Shown: positions 44,805 through 53,613 of the stretch, one piece after another | Numbering within the stretch: the first letter of the stretch is position 1 | Layout: each line of letters begins with the position of its first letter | Origin: Pseudomonadota bacterium | GTDB taxonomy: Bacteria; Pseudomonadota; Gammaproteobacteria; CALCKW01 | Assembly: GCA_039196715.1 (NCBI GenBank) | Contig: JBCCUP010000028.1 | Span: 1 to 56,940, forward strand | DNA length: 56,940 nt | Direction of reading: 5' to 3' | Translations under genes and position numbers: made by a program | Notes under the pieces: generated by a model | Seen by the model: only the letters and a program-made list of their open reading frames with translations | What the model was told of the DNA's origin: nothing | Database searches by the model: none

Positions 44805-46639
44805 CCGACACCGTCTACCCCGGCACGCTGGCCCACAACCGGGCCTTTGCGGCCCGCCTGCCGCTCGACGACCCGCAGCGGCTCGCCGACGCACAACGCG
44901 GTTGGCTGGCCGCATTGCCTGGCCCCGTGACGCGAGCCGACGGCGGCGTGGCCTGGGACCTCGGCTGGTTCGATTTTCTCGACGGGCCCTGCCCGGATAC
45001 CGTCAACCCGTCGCTCTGGCGGCACGCGCAGCTGAACGCGCTCAGCGGGCTGTTCGAAGTGTGCTACGGCGTCTGGCAACTCCGCGCCTGCGACTACGCC
45101 AACATGACCGTCGTGCGCGGCGACACCGGCTGGATCCTCATCGACCCGTTGATGACCGCCGAGACCGCGGCGGCGGCGCTGCAGCTGGTCAACGACACGC
45201 TCGGCGTCCGCCCGGTCAGCGCGGTGCTGGTGACGCACACCCACCCCGACCATTTCGGTGGCCTGCGCGGCGTGACCGCCGACAACCCGTCGATCACCGT
45301 GCCCGACCAGTTCATGAATTTCGTTGCGTCCGAGGGCGTGCTCGGCGGCAACCACACCTCGCGCCGCGCGGTGGACCAGTTCGGCATCGCGTTGCCGATG
45401 GGGCCGACCGGCATGGTCGACGGCGGCATCGGCAAGACCGTGGCGCGTGGCACGCGCGGCTTCGTCGTCCCGACCGACGTGGTTTGCGAGACCGGCGAGA
45501 CGCGCACGCTCGACGGCGTGCGTTTCGAATTTCTGATGGCGTCGGGCACCGAGGCGCCGGCAGAGTTCACCTTCCTGTTGCCCGAGTTCGGCGTGCTCTG
45601 CATGGCCGAAGTGTGCACCCAAACCCTGCACAACGTGCTGACGCCCCGCGGTGCCGAAGTCCGCGACCCTTTGCTCTGGGCCCGCGTGATCGACGAGGCG
45701 CTGTGCCGTTTCGGCGCGCGCACCCACACGCTGATCAACAGCCACAACTGGCCGGTCTGGGGCGAGGCGGCGGTCGCGCAGTTTCTGCTCGAGCAGCGTG
45801 ACATCTACAAATACACCCACGACCAGACGCTGCGTCTCGCGAACCACGGCCACGGGCCCGACGAGATCGCCGCCAAATTGGCCGAGCCGGATTTCCTCGC
45901 CAGCGCACTGCACGCGCGCGGCTACTACGGCACGCTCGCGTTCAACGCCCGCGCGACCTACCAGAAGTATTACGGCTGTTTCGACGGCCGGCCGGTGAGC
46001 CTCAACCCGCTGCCGCCGGAGACCCTCGGCGCGCACTACCTCGCCGCGCTCGGCGGCGTCGAGCGCGTGCTCGAGCTGGCGCGCGAGGCCGTCGCGGGCG
46101 ACGCGCTGCAGTGGGCGGCGACGCTGCTGAGCCACGCGGTGTTCGCCGGTGAGGTGGACGCCAAAGCACCGCTCGCGGCGGTGTACCGCAACCTCGCCTA
46201 CCGCGAGGAGAGCGGTATCATGCGCAACATCTACCTCGCCGGTGCACAGGAACTCGACGCAGGTGTCAAAGCCCTGCCGAGTGCCGGTGGGCGCAACAGC
46301 GACCTCGCCGCGGTGCTCGGATTGCAAGACTGGTTCGACGCCTTCGCGGTGCGGCTGAACCCCGAGCGCGCCCGGGATGTGACACTGGCGATCCGGCTGA
46401 TCGTCGACGGCACGCCGGTGACGGTCACGGTGGCGCGGCAAACCGAATTCGCGCGGGTCGACGACGCGCTGTCGGCGGTCGACGCGACGGTCACCCTGAG
46501 CCAGGCCGAGCTTGAGCAGCTCGCGGCCGGCCAGTGTGATGCGGCGGCGCTGAACGTGGAGGGTGACGCAGACCGGGTGGGCGCGTGGCTCGCGCTGCAC
46601 GACCGCTTCGACCTCTGGTTCAACATCGCGACGCCCTGA
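44801..46639 (+). CDS. SdsA1-type alkyl sulfatase (metallo-beta-lactamase fold)
   Basis: A 612-residue zinc-dependent alkylsulfatase of the SdsA1/BDS1 (linear primary alkylsulfatase) family, which hydrolyses alkyl sulfates such as dodecyl sulfate. GTG 44801 overlaps the preceding TGA. The metal motif THTHPDHFGG gives His146, His148, Asp150 and His151. Further family blocks are LCMAEVCTQTLHNVLTPRGAEVRDPLLW, the zinc-site WPVWGEAAVAQFLLEQRD, and the C-terminal SCP2-like domain (about residue 500 on). No signal peptide is visible, unlike secreted SdsA1, so alkyl sulfates would be hydrolysed inside the cell. Confidence 0.93.
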   Translation: MTDTVYPGTLAHNRAFAARLPLDDPQRLADAQRGWLAALPGPVTRADGGVAWDLGWFDFLDGPCPDTVNPSLWRHAQLNALSGLFEVCYGVWQLRACDYANMTVVRGDTGWILIDPLMTAETAAAALQLVNDTLGVRPVSAVLVTHTHPDHFGGLRGVTADNPSITVPDQFMNFVASEGVLGGNHTSRRAVDQFGIALPMGPTGMVDGGIGKTVARGTRGFVVPTDVVCETGETRTLDGVRFEFLMASGTEAPAEFTFLLPEFGVLCMAEVCTQTLHNVLTPRGAEVRDPLLWARVIDEALCRFGARTHTLINSHNWPVWGEAAVAQFLLEQRDIYKYTHDQTLRLANHGHGPDEIAAKLAEPDFLASALHARGYYGTLAFNARATYQKYYGCFDGRPVSLNPLPPETLGAHYLAALGGVERVLELAREAVAGDALQWAATLLSHAVFAGEVDAKAPLAAVYRNLAYREESGIMRNIYLAGAQELDAGVKALPSAGGRNSDLAAVLGLQDWFDAFAVRLNPERARDVTLAIRLIVDGTPVTVTVARQTEFARVDDALSAVDATVTLSQAELEQLAAGQCDAAALNVEGDADRVGAWLALHDRFDLWFNIATP

Positions 46640-46739
46640 CCCGGTGCCGTGCAGTGCCGTCCGCGGCCCGGCGGGTGATCTACCCTCTGGGGACGCGGCG
46701 CGTGGACCACGCCCGCACCGGCTGCCGTGAGGACACACC

Positions 46740-47075
46740 GTGACGCATTTCATCGACGCGCTGACCAAGACCTTCGATTTTCAGGGGCGCACCACGCGGA
46801 CCGGCTACTGGATGTTCATCCTCGTCTACGTGATCGTGTACTTCGGCCTCGCCTTTCTCGTCGGTGGGTCGGACGACAGTCTGACGGCGGCGGACGTGTT
46901 CTCCCTGCTGTTGCTGGTCACCTCGATCAGCGTGACTGCGCGCCGGCTGCACGACATCGGCCGCAGCGGCTGGTGGCAGCTGATCAGCTTCATCCCGTTG
47001 GTGGGGTGGCTTGTGCTGATCTACTTCATGGTCCAGCCGAGCGAGGGCGACAACCGCTTCGGCCCGGCGCCCTGA
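46740..47075 (+). CDS. DUF805 family membrane protein
   Basis: A 111-residue inner-membrane protein of the DUF805 family. It shows the typical N-terminus (FDFQGRTTRTGYWMF) and the conserved SVTARRLHDIGRSGWWQL, with three membrane segments (about 22-42, 50-66, 75-96). It begins with GTG 46740 (MTHFIDAL). Such proteins occur widely without assigned function. It stands alone downstream of the alkylsulfatase and converges with a lipoprotein gene. Confidence 0.93.
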   Translation: MTHFIDALTKTFDFQGRTTRTGYWMFILVYVIVYFGLAFLVGGSDDSLTAADVFSLLLLVTSISVTARRLHDIGRSGWWQLISFIPLVGWLVLIYFMVQPSEGDNRFGPAP

Positions 47076-47173
47076 AGCGGTTCGAGGCTGACACGTTTGA
47101 AATCCGCGCTGCGGGCTCCCCGACACCAAAAACAGCGAAGTGCGACGGTGTTGGACCCGACTGGGAACGGTGC

Positions 47174-48193
47174 TCAGCCAGGCCCGATTGTGAGCGCCTG
47201 CAGAAAGTCTTCGAAGTGCAGGCGGTTCCACTGGTAGGTGCCTTCAAGGCCGGTGTAGAGCAGCACCAGCGTGCCGTTGGCAAGCGGCACGCTGACCACT
47301 TCCTTGTGCAGCGACTGCGCGGCGTCGAAGGCGTAGAGGCTGTTGAAGCCGCCGACCGACGTCGGTTCGGGCGCGGTGTTGCCGCCCATGCCGTAAAGCG
47401 GCAGCGCGTGCGCGAGCGCGTCGGTTTCGTTGGATGGGTAGTGCGAGAGCAGGATCGTCGCTTGCGAGTGGCCGCGCTTGCTGGTGTCGTCGGCGGTGCC
47501 GGTCGAGATGATGGCCACCTCGACGGTCTGGCCCGCCGCGTCTTCGGTGGTGCCGATCTGCCAGAGCATGAACGAGTACGGGTAGCGCACCGACCAGTCG
47601 TCGCGCGAGCGCAATCGGAAGAGGCCGTGCTCGAGTTGCAAATCGAGGTGGTCGGGGAGTTGCGTCCGGGTGTGTGTGGTGGGCGGCGCGTAGGGCGTTG
47701 GCTCGAGCGCCTCGACCAACAGCGCGCCGCCGTACACGTCCAGCGCGTCGACCCAGTAGAACAGGATTGACAGCACCGGGTCGTCGCTCGGCAAGACCCA
47801 CTGGCCCTCCTGCGCGGTGATGTACTTGGCGCGGGAGTCGATCAGCGCGTACACCCGCTCGCGCATCCGCGCCCGCCGCTCGGCTGGCTCGTCGGGAAGC
47901 GTGTCTCGGTTGCGGTCGAGCCACGCGTGCAGCTTGATCGTCTCGAACAGCACGGTGTTGTTGTCCTGCACCGCACGGGTTTGTGGGGTCAGGCGGTAGA
48001 CCGGGTCGATCGCCACCGCGTCGGCGGAGACCGATGATTCGTAGATCGCCGTGGGGGTGTTGTCGGGCGTCTCGGGTTCGGTCGGCGTTGCACACGCCAG
48101 CAGCAGCGGCAGGCTCAGCGCGCACGCCGACAGCAGGCGCAGGGTGGGGCGGCGAAGGGCAGGCGGCGGCGTCACGGTCGAGCGGCTGTGCAA
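47174..48193 (-). CDS. Predicted lipoprotein of unknown function
   Basis: A 339-residue protein with a lipoprotein signal peptide (LPLLLACATP; the lipobox cysteine is near residue 34). The listed start is TTG 48193; the in-frame GTG at 48175 is an alternative. The mature protein has alternating hydrophobic and charged stretches such as HAWLDRNRDTLPDEPAERR and LFRLRSRDDWSVRYPYSFMLW, and a C-terminal part (GTYQWNRLHFEDFLQAL) with no recognised domain. It could be an outer-membrane or periplasmic protein. It converges with the DUF805 gene; no operon partner. Confidence 0.7.
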   Translation of the reverse strand: MHSRSTVTPPPALRRPTLRLLSACALSLPLLLACATPTEPETPDNTPTAIYESSVSADAVAIDPVYRLTPQTRAVQDNNTVLFETIKLHAWLDRNRDTLPDEPAERRARMRERVYALIDSRAKYITAQEGQWVLPSDDPVLSILFYWVDALDVYGGALLVEALEPTPYAPPTTHTRTQLPDHLDLQLEHGLFRLRSRDDWSVRYPYSFMLWQIGTTEDAAGQTVEVAIISTGTADDTSKRGHSQATILLSHYPSNETDALAHALPLYGMGGNTAPEPTSVGGFNSLYAFDAAQSLHKEVVSVPLANGTLVLLYTGLEGTYQWNRLHFEDFLQALTIGPG

Positions 48194-48260
48194 GCGGGTG
48201 TGGCCTCACCCTACCACGGTCGAGCGGCCCCGCCGATGGGCCGGTTGCGCGTTGCGCTGG

Positions 48261-48917
48261 CTACCAGTCGATCGGGCGGCGGTCGCGGAAGAAGCCGCCG
48301 CTCGGGCCGGCTGCGTCGAGCGTGGCGAGCCAGACGGCGGTGTCTGCGCCGTCCTCGGGCGAACGCGCCGCGCCGGCGCCGCCCATGCGGGTGCGCACCC
48401 AGCCGGGGCACATCGCGTTGACCTTGACGTCGGCGGGCAGGCCGCGGGCTGCGGCAACGGTCAGGGCGTTCAACGCCGCCTTCGCCACCCCGTAGGCGCC
48501 AGGCCCGGCGACGCCGTCGGCGAAGGCCCCCCAGCCCGACGACACGTTGACCACGCGCCCGTGGCCGCGCGCCACCATGCCGGGCACCAGCAGGTGCATC
48601 AGGCGGTAGGGGCCGTGGACCATCACCGCCATCGCCTCGGCAAAGTCGGCTGGGTCGTCGAGCACCCTGCCGCTGCCGAGCACGCCGGCGTTGTTGACCA
48701 GGATGTCTACCGCGCCGATCGCTGCGACGGCGGCGTCGATGCTGTCGTTGTCGGCGACGTCCAGCGCGACGGCCTCGGCGCCGAGGGCTTTGGCGACCGT
48801 CGCACCGGCGGCGGTATCGCGCGCGCCGATTACCACCTCGCAGCCGGCCGCAATCAAGCCACGGACGATCGCTTCGCCGATGCCGCGGTTACCGCCTGTG
48901 ACGAGTGCGCGTGCCAT
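48261..48917 (-). CDS. Short-chain dehydrogenase/reductase (SDR)
   Basis: A 218-residue classical SDR with the NAD(P)-binding glycine motif TGGNRGIG at residues 7-14, NNAGVLGSG near 85, and the catalytic Ser-Tyr-Lys (VVNVSSG and AYGVAKAAL). It is shorter than the usual 240-260 residues. ATG 48917 is the start. It follows an NTF2-like gene with 8 bases between, so the two are cotranscribed, as the last gene of the cluster that begins at 50844. Confidence 0.92.
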   Translation of the reverse strand: MARALVTGGNRGIGEAIVRGLIAAGCEVVIGARDTAAGATVAKALGAEAVALDVADNDSIDAAVAAIGAVDILVNNAGVLGSGRVLDDPADFAEAMAVMVHGPYRLMHLLVPGMVARGHGRVVNVSSGWGAFADGVAGPGAYGVAKAALNALTVAAARGLPADVKVNAMCPGWVRTRMGGAGAARSPEDGADTAVWLATLDAAGPSGGFFRDRRPIDW

Positions 48918-48925
48918 GGTCGACC

Positions 48926-49297
48926 TCAGTTGGCGTACTGCAAGGACATGCGTGTGATCTTGCCGTCGGCGTTCCACCAGTAGCTGTAGTGCACCACCCA
49001 CGCCGACCAGTTGACCTCCGTCTTCGCGTAGCCGTGGTCGGCGTCGAGGATCGCGCGGTGGCGGAAGCCGTCGCCGCCTGGGATGACCTCGCGCTCGGCC
49101 CAGGCGCGGATCGCCGCCTGGCCGGTGAACGTGCGCGAGACGTCGACCATCACGGCGTCTTCGGTGAAGCAGGCCATGTAGGCGTCGATGTCCTGTGCAG
49201 TGGTGGCGTTCTGGTAGCAGTCGATGGCGGCGGGCAGCGGCTCCATGCCCACAGCCACCGTGGTGCTCAGCGCGAGTGCGGCAAGCAGCGTTCTCAT
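48926..49297 (-). CDS. Secreted SnoaL/NTF2-like protein
   Basis: A 123-residue protein with a signal peptide ([17 protein letters not shown]) and an NTF2-like domain ([34 protein letters not shown]). Two cysteines (about residues 27 and 43) may form a disulfide in the periplasm. No enzyme residues can be assigned. It sits between the hydrolase and the SDR on the minus strand. Confidence 0.85.
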   Translation of the reverse strand: MRTLLAALALSTTVAVGMEPLPAAIDCYQNATTAQDIDAYMACFTEDAVMVDVSRTFTGQAAIRAWAEREVIPGGDGFRHRAILDADHGYAKTEVNWSAWVVHYSYWWNADGKITRMSLQYAN

Positions 49298-49329
49298 GCG
49301 TGTCTCCAGTGTGAGATGCAAGGGTGACA

Positions 49330-50232
49330 CTAGCGCAGGAACGCCGCAACCGCGTCGGCCGAGGCGGTGACGGCATCCGCGCGGTCGTAGAAGTCGAACT
49401 GGGTCACGTCGTCGCCCAGCCACAGCCGCTTGAGCGGGGCCGCGGTGCGCGCCGCGTAGGCCTCGGCGCCCGCCGGCAAGGCGATCGACGGCGAGCCGAC
49501 CATCAACAGCGGGACGCGCAAGCGGTCGGCGCTCGCCTGGGCGTCGTAGCCGAGCCAGGCCTTCCAGGACGCGACCGAGAAGCGGTTGTCGTACGCGTCG
49601 ATCAAGCCGCGGTCGGGCTCGGTGTAATACGGCGCCTGGAACATCACCGCGCTGTCGTCGGTGGCGGAGGCGGCGGTGAGCACGGTGTCGGCGGCACCGG
49701 GTCGCTCGCTCGCGGCAATCAATCCGGCTGCCGCTTCCGCGCCGCCGTAGATGCCCTCGGCCATCGCCGGGTCGTGCAGCCAGGGTGCGACCAGCGCGAC
49801 GCGTTGGATGGCGTCGTTGTCGGCCGCGACGGCCGCCATGTAGCCCGACGACGCACAGAGGCCAAGCCCGCTGATCGATGCGCTGTCGACGTCGTCCCGG
49901 CTCGCGAGGTAGGCGACCGCCGCGTGGATGTCGGCGGTCTTGGTGGTCGGGTCCTCGACGTAGCGCGGCGTGCCCGCGCTCTCGCCCCAGCCGCGAAAAT
50001 CGAAGGCGAGCGCGGCGAAGCCACGCGCCGCAAGTTCCCGCGCGTAGGTGCCGGCCATCTGTTCCTTGACCGTGGTCCAGGCGCCGGTGACGACCACGGC
50101 CGGCCACGGGCCTTCGCCTTCGCTCGGGTGGTAGAACGTGCCGCGCAGTGGCGTGCCGGCGCTGTCGAACCGGACGTCGGAGGCAGTGAGGCTATCGGGG
50201 GTCGGGGTGTTCTGCAGGTTGAGTGTGGTCAC
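49330..50232 (-). CDS. Alpha/beta hydrolase with atypical catalytic residues
   Basis: A 300-residue alpha/beta hydrolase, similar in layout to YcjY/dienelactone-hydrolase-like proteins ([40 protein letters not shown]). The nucleophile elbow reads GLGLCASSG, so Cys126 replaces the usual serine. Near the C-terminus, where a histidine is expected (as in THFDFYDR), the sequence is TQFDFYDR, so Gln278 is in the histidine position. Enzyme activity is therefore uncertain. It lies between two NTF2-like genes in a LysR-divergent cluster. No signal peptide. Confidence 0.85.
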   Translation of the reverse strand: MTTLNLQNTPTPDSLTASDVRFDSAGTPLRGTFYHPSEGEGPWPAVVVTGAWTTVKEQMAGTYARELAARGFAALAFDFRGWGESAGTPRYVEDPTTKTADIHAAVAYLASRDDVDSASISGLGLCASSGYMAAVAADNDAIQRVALVAPWLHDPAMAEGIYGGAEAAAGLIAASERPGAADTVLTAASATDDSAVMFQAPYYTEPDRGLIDAYDNRFSVASWKAWLGYDAQASADRLRVPLLMVGSPSIALPAGAEAYAARTAAPLKRLWLGDDVTQFDFYDRADAVTASADAVAAFLR

Positions 50233-50259
50233 GGTATTCTGCCTCGACTGTGCCGGTTG

Positions 50260-50844
50260 TCAGTTGCCGGGGGTGTTGCGGACGAAGGGGTTGCCGCGCT
50301 CGGCGGTGGCGTGAAAGGCCATGCTGTCGACCTTCCAGCCGGTGGCGGTGCGGGTGAACCCGTGCGTGTAGTGGCCCCAGACCTGCCAGAGCGGGTCGCC
50401 GCCGTTGGCCTCGAGTGCGCCCCGCTCGAGGCGGTTCCAGGCGTAGCCGTGGCTGAACACGGATGCGGTGTCGGCGCCGTTGAAGGCCACGCGGTGGTTG
50501 CCGCGCAGGTGGAAGCTCGTTTTTTCGGCGGTGAGGTTGGCCGACCAACCGGCGATCAGGCCGTCGGCCGGGATCGTCGCCGGGCCGCCGCCGACCAGCG
50601 AACTGAAATCAACGGTGATCTCGTCGACAAAGTGGCTGCGCGCGGTGGGCCAGTCCTTGGCATCGACAGCGGCGTCGATGGCGTCGGTGAGGCGGGTCAG
50701 CTCGGCGACGTCGACGAGCCGTTCAGCGGTGATCGGGTCGCCGGGTGTGGCGGGGCCGTCGGCGGCGGTAGCCGGGGTGAGAGCCAGTGCGGCAGTGAGT
50801 GTGGCGGCCAGCGTCAGCGCGACGGTGTTCGGGCAGTGTTTCAT
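50260..50844 (-). CDS. Secreted SnoaL/NTF2-like protein
   Basis: A 194-residue protein; ATG 50844 (MKHCPN) is preferred because the other in-frame ATG at 50850 sits directly on the GGGG ribosome-binding site. A signal peptide ends at TAAD; residues 55-190 form an NTF2-like fold (AIDAAVDAKDWPTARSHFVDEITVDF, ending in TATGWKVDSMAFHATAERGN). It opens the four-gene cluster whose divergent neighbour is a LysR regulator. Function is unknown. Confidence 0.85.
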   Translation of the reverse strand: MKHCPNTVALTLAATLTAALALTPATAADGPATPGDPITAERLVDVAELTRLTDAIDAAVDAKDWPTARSHFVDEITVDFSSLVGGGPATIPADGLIAGWSANLTAEKTSFHLRGNHRVAFNGADTASVFSHGYAWNRLERGALEANGGDPLWQVWGHYTHGFTRTATGWKVDSMAFHATAERGNPFVRNTPGN

Positions 50845-50946
50845 GGTCATCCCCAGGGCGTGGTGCTGTGGGGATGCAGTCTAGACAGTGCGATTGGTGA
50901 TGATAATGGGGTATAAATCAATCTCATAGTTGAATGAAATAACACA

Positions 50947-51855
50947 ATGCGCTTGCCACTCGCGACGCTCGAGGTCTTTGACGCGATTGCCCGCACCGGC
51001 TCGATGCGGGCGGCGGCCGACCGCCTGGGGGTGCAACCGTCCACCGTCAGCCACCAGCTGAAGGCGCTCGAGACGCAACTTGGCACCGCGTTGTTCGTGC
51101 GCACCACGCGCTCGGTCAGCCTGACCGAGGCTGGCCGCGCCTTGCTGCGCGGGGCTGGCCCGGCCTTTGAGCAATTGGGCAAGGCGGTGGAGAGCGCGCG
51201 GTCCACCGGCCATGCGGCGCGCGGCACACTGAAGCTCGCGATGCCGGAGTTCGTTTACCGCCTGGTGCTCGGGCCGGCGCTGCCGCGCGTTTGCGCGGCG
51301 TACCCCGAGATCGAGCTCGAGCTGTCAATCACTGACGCGCTGTCCGACATCCTCGGTGAGGCGTTGCACGCGGGCTTCCGCCTCGGCGACCGCATCGCCG
51401 ACGACATGGTGGCGGTGCGCGTCAGCGACCCGCTCGCGCTCACGGTAGTGGGCAGCCCGGCCTACTTTGCCGAGCGGGGCACGCCAGACACGCCGCGCGA
51501 CCTCCTGGGCCACAGTTGCATTCGATACCGGTTTCAGTCGTCGAAGCGGCTCGCGCCGTGGCGCTTCACAGGGGCTGAGGGGGGCTACGAGGTCGATGTG
51601 AACGGCCCTGTAGTCGGCAACACGCTGCCGGCGCTGATTGACCTCGCCAAGCAGGGCCTGGGCCTGGTCAACACCTTCAGCAACCTCTGCACCGACGCCG
51701 TCGCCGCCGGTGAGCTGGTGCCGGTGCTGGACGATCACCTGCAAATGACCCCCGGCGTGCACCTTTACTACCCGCGCGAATACCGGACCCTGATGCCGTT
51801 GCGGCTGCTGATCGAGCAGTTGCGACTGCCAGCACGAGACCGGAACAGTGCCTAG
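50947..51855 (+). CDS. LysR-family transcriptional regulator (GcvA-type)
   Basis: A 302-residue LysR regulator starting MRLPLATLEVFDAIARTGSM, with the helix-turn-helix AADRLGVQPSTVSHQLKALE and the GcvA-like segment RTTRSVSLTEAGRALL, then an effector domain from about residue 90. It diverges from the NTF2-like/hydrolase/SDR cluster across about 100 bases containing AT-rich sequence (50885-50945), the likely promoter and LysR site. It probably controls that cluster. Confidence 0.93.
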   Translation: MRLPLATLEVFDAIARTGSMRAAADRLGVQPSTVSHQLKALETQLGTALFVRTTRSVSLTEAGRALLRGAGPAFEQLGKAVESARSTGHAARGTLKLAMPEFVYRLVLGPALPRVCAAYPEIELELSITDALSDILGEALHAGFRLGDRIADDMVAVRVSDPLALTVVGSPAYFAERGTPDTPRDLLGHSCIRYRFQSSKRLAPWRFTGAEGGYEVDVNGPVVGNTLPALIDLAKQGLGLVNTFSNLCTDAVAAGELVPVLDDHLQMTPGVHLYYPREYRTLMPLRLLIEQLRLPARDRNSA

Positions 51856-51884
51856 TTCACGCGGACACACGGCCAGCCAGGTGG

Positions 51885-52283
51885 CTATCCGGTGCCACAC
51901 TGGTGTTTCATCAAGGCGCTGTCCATGTACTCCACCAGCTTGACCGGCGTGCCGCTCTCGAAGGTCCAGAAATGCGCGATCGTGGCGTCGAACGTGTCGC
52001 CAGTCTGGTGTGAGGTCAGATTGAGTGCAACCTGCGCCGCGACGCGGTCACCGTCGACCACGATGTTGGTCGCGGCGTAGCGGTTGAAGGTGAACCGCTC
52101 GGCGAGGCTCTGGAGTTGCGCGAGCAACTCGGCCTTGGTGCCGCACACGCCCGCGTACGCCGCGTGCGCCGGGTCCACCGGCCACTCGAAACAGAAGTCG
52201 TCCGGGATGGCGTCGAGTACACCAGCGATATTGCGGTTGGCGTAGTCGGCGTAGATGGCTTCGATTCGGGTTTTGACGTCCAT
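51885..52283 (-). CDS. SnoaL/NTF2-like protein
   Basis: A 132-residue cytoplasmic NTF2-like protein (MDVKTRIEAIYADYANRNIAGVLDAIPDDFCFEW, later FTFNRYAATNIVVDGDRVAAQV). Its length and pattern fit the small SnoaL-like polyketide-cyclase family, but no catalytic set is assigned. It converges with the LysR regulator. It is the fourth NTF2-like protein in this window. Confidence 0.85.
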   Translation of the reverse strand: MDVKTRIEAIYADYANRNIAGVLDAIPDDFCFEWPVDPAHAAYAGVCGTKAELLAQLQSLAERFTFNRYAATNIVVDGDRVAAQVALNLTSHQTGDTFDATIAHFWTFESGTPVKLVEYMDSALMKHQCGTG

Positions 52284-52477
52284 GCGGTGGGCTCCTTGTT
52301 CAAGCGGTTGGGTGCATACAGTGGGTGTGTATCAAATGCCAATACAGGCTGTGTCCGTGGCGCTGGGGTGAGACGCCGGCTCAAACGACGACACGAGTGT
52401 GTTTTTCAGAGCGCAGTGACCGGGCATGGCGCAGACGGTTGTCCGTTTTACCGAAGCACGCCGCCGTTGGACCGCTG

Positions 52478-53521
52478 TCACGGTGCCTCGAGCACGCAGG
52501 CGAGCACCGATTGAAACCAGTCGGTACCCGTCCAACCGGCTGATTGGGCCAGCAACAACGCGGGGCGGCCGCGGTACGAGAAGGCGGCATCAAACGGGCC
52601 GTACGTGTCGGTCAACCACGCGATGTGGACGGCCTGCCCAGCGACTGCGACGACTTTGGTCGCGCAGGCTTGCGTGCCGATGTCCGGGTTTAGCGGGATG
52701 GGGGACGGCGCGTGTTCCGGAGAGACCAGCAGCCGGAGATAGGCGCCGTTGCGTGCGGTGTGCTCGAACACGAAGTCGATCTCTGAGCACCGGTCCGTGT
52801 CGGGACCAATTGCGAACACACTGTCGAGAGTGCAGCCGACCCGGGACAGGTCGGGCGGTGCCACACCGAAGCGAGAGAACGTGTCTGCGTGTGCGTCCAG
52901 TGTCCAGTGCAACTCACCCGGTGTGCGTGTGTGCTGCCAATAGCTCACTGGCACGCCAGACGCGGTGGCCGGGTGGCGCGCCTGGTGCGAGAGCGTGGCG
53001 AACGGTGTCTGCGCGAGGGCGTCGGCGCGCTCCGGGTCAACGACCTGCAGACCCCGAAACACGCCGAGCAACTCCGCGTCGCTGAACACCCCCGCTGTGA
53101 CGGTCAGTTCGAGCCGCGTTCGGCGGAACCCGACGGTGCCGGCGACGAACTGACGGTGGTCGTGACCGAGCCACACCGTGTGGTCGCCGAGCGGGAACGG
53201 CCTCGGAGCGGGGAAGGTCTGTGCCGCGGTTTTCCGGGGGTTTCGCCACAGGCTCGGGTGGTCGTAGGCAGGGGGTGCGAAATCAAACAGGAATTGCTTG
53301 AGCGTCAGCGCACGCCGCTGCCCGCACGCAACGTAGCGGTACGTCGCCGTCTGGTCCGGACGTTCGGGGCGAAGGGACTGTTCGGTGATTGTCACGTCGT
53401 CGGGCAACCAGCGCGGCGCGTACAGGGTGAAATTACACCAGGCTTGTGCGGCACGCAGGTCTCGCGCGACGGCCCTGGCCGCTTCGGCAGGCCCGGTCTG
53501 CAAGGCGAGGTCAGTTGGCAT
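52478..53521 (-). CDS. Hypothetical protein with two similar halves
   Basis: A 347-residue protein with no signal peptide and no family I recognise. It looks bipartite: residues 25-160 (NFTLYAPRWLPDDVTITE to VFSDAELLGVFRGLQVVDP) and 185-345 (SGVPVSYWQHTRTPGELHW to DWFQSVLACVLEAP) both end in a beta-strand run followed by a short helix (LTVTAGVFSDAELLGVFRGL against LLLAQSAGWTGTDWFQSVLA). This suggests a duplicated all-beta/alpha domain. It contains four cysteines and no obvious catalytic motif. Stand-alone gene. Confidence 0.72.
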   Translation of the reverse strand: MPTDLALQTGPAEAARAVARDLRAAQAWCNFTLYAPRWLPDDVTITEQSLRPERPDQTATYRYVACGQRRALTLKQFLFDFAPPAYDHPSLWRNPRKTAAQTFPAPRPFPLGDHTVWLGHDHRQFVAGTVGFRRTRLELTVTAGVFSDAELLGVFRGLQVVDPERADALAQTPFATLSHQARHPATASGVPVSYWQHTRTPGELHWTLDAHADTFSRFGVAPPDLSRVGCTLDSVFAIGPDTDRCSEIDFVFEHTARNGAYLRLLVSPEHAPSPIPLNPDIGTQACATKVVAVAGQAVHIAWLTDTYGPFDAAFSYRGRPALLLAQSAGWTGTDWFQSVLACVLEAP

Positions 53522-53613
53522 GGTGCGAACCCCATTGCGTGTGATCAGGGACCAGCCCCCGAGCGCGCACCGACAAACGACCGCGGTGCACGCGGCGGCA
53601 CGGGTTCAGCGTT

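Noticed and set aside
44729-46768. 679-codon open frame antisense to the alkylsulfatase
   Set aside because: Shadow frame in GC-rich DNA; no signal, domain or ribosome-binding site.
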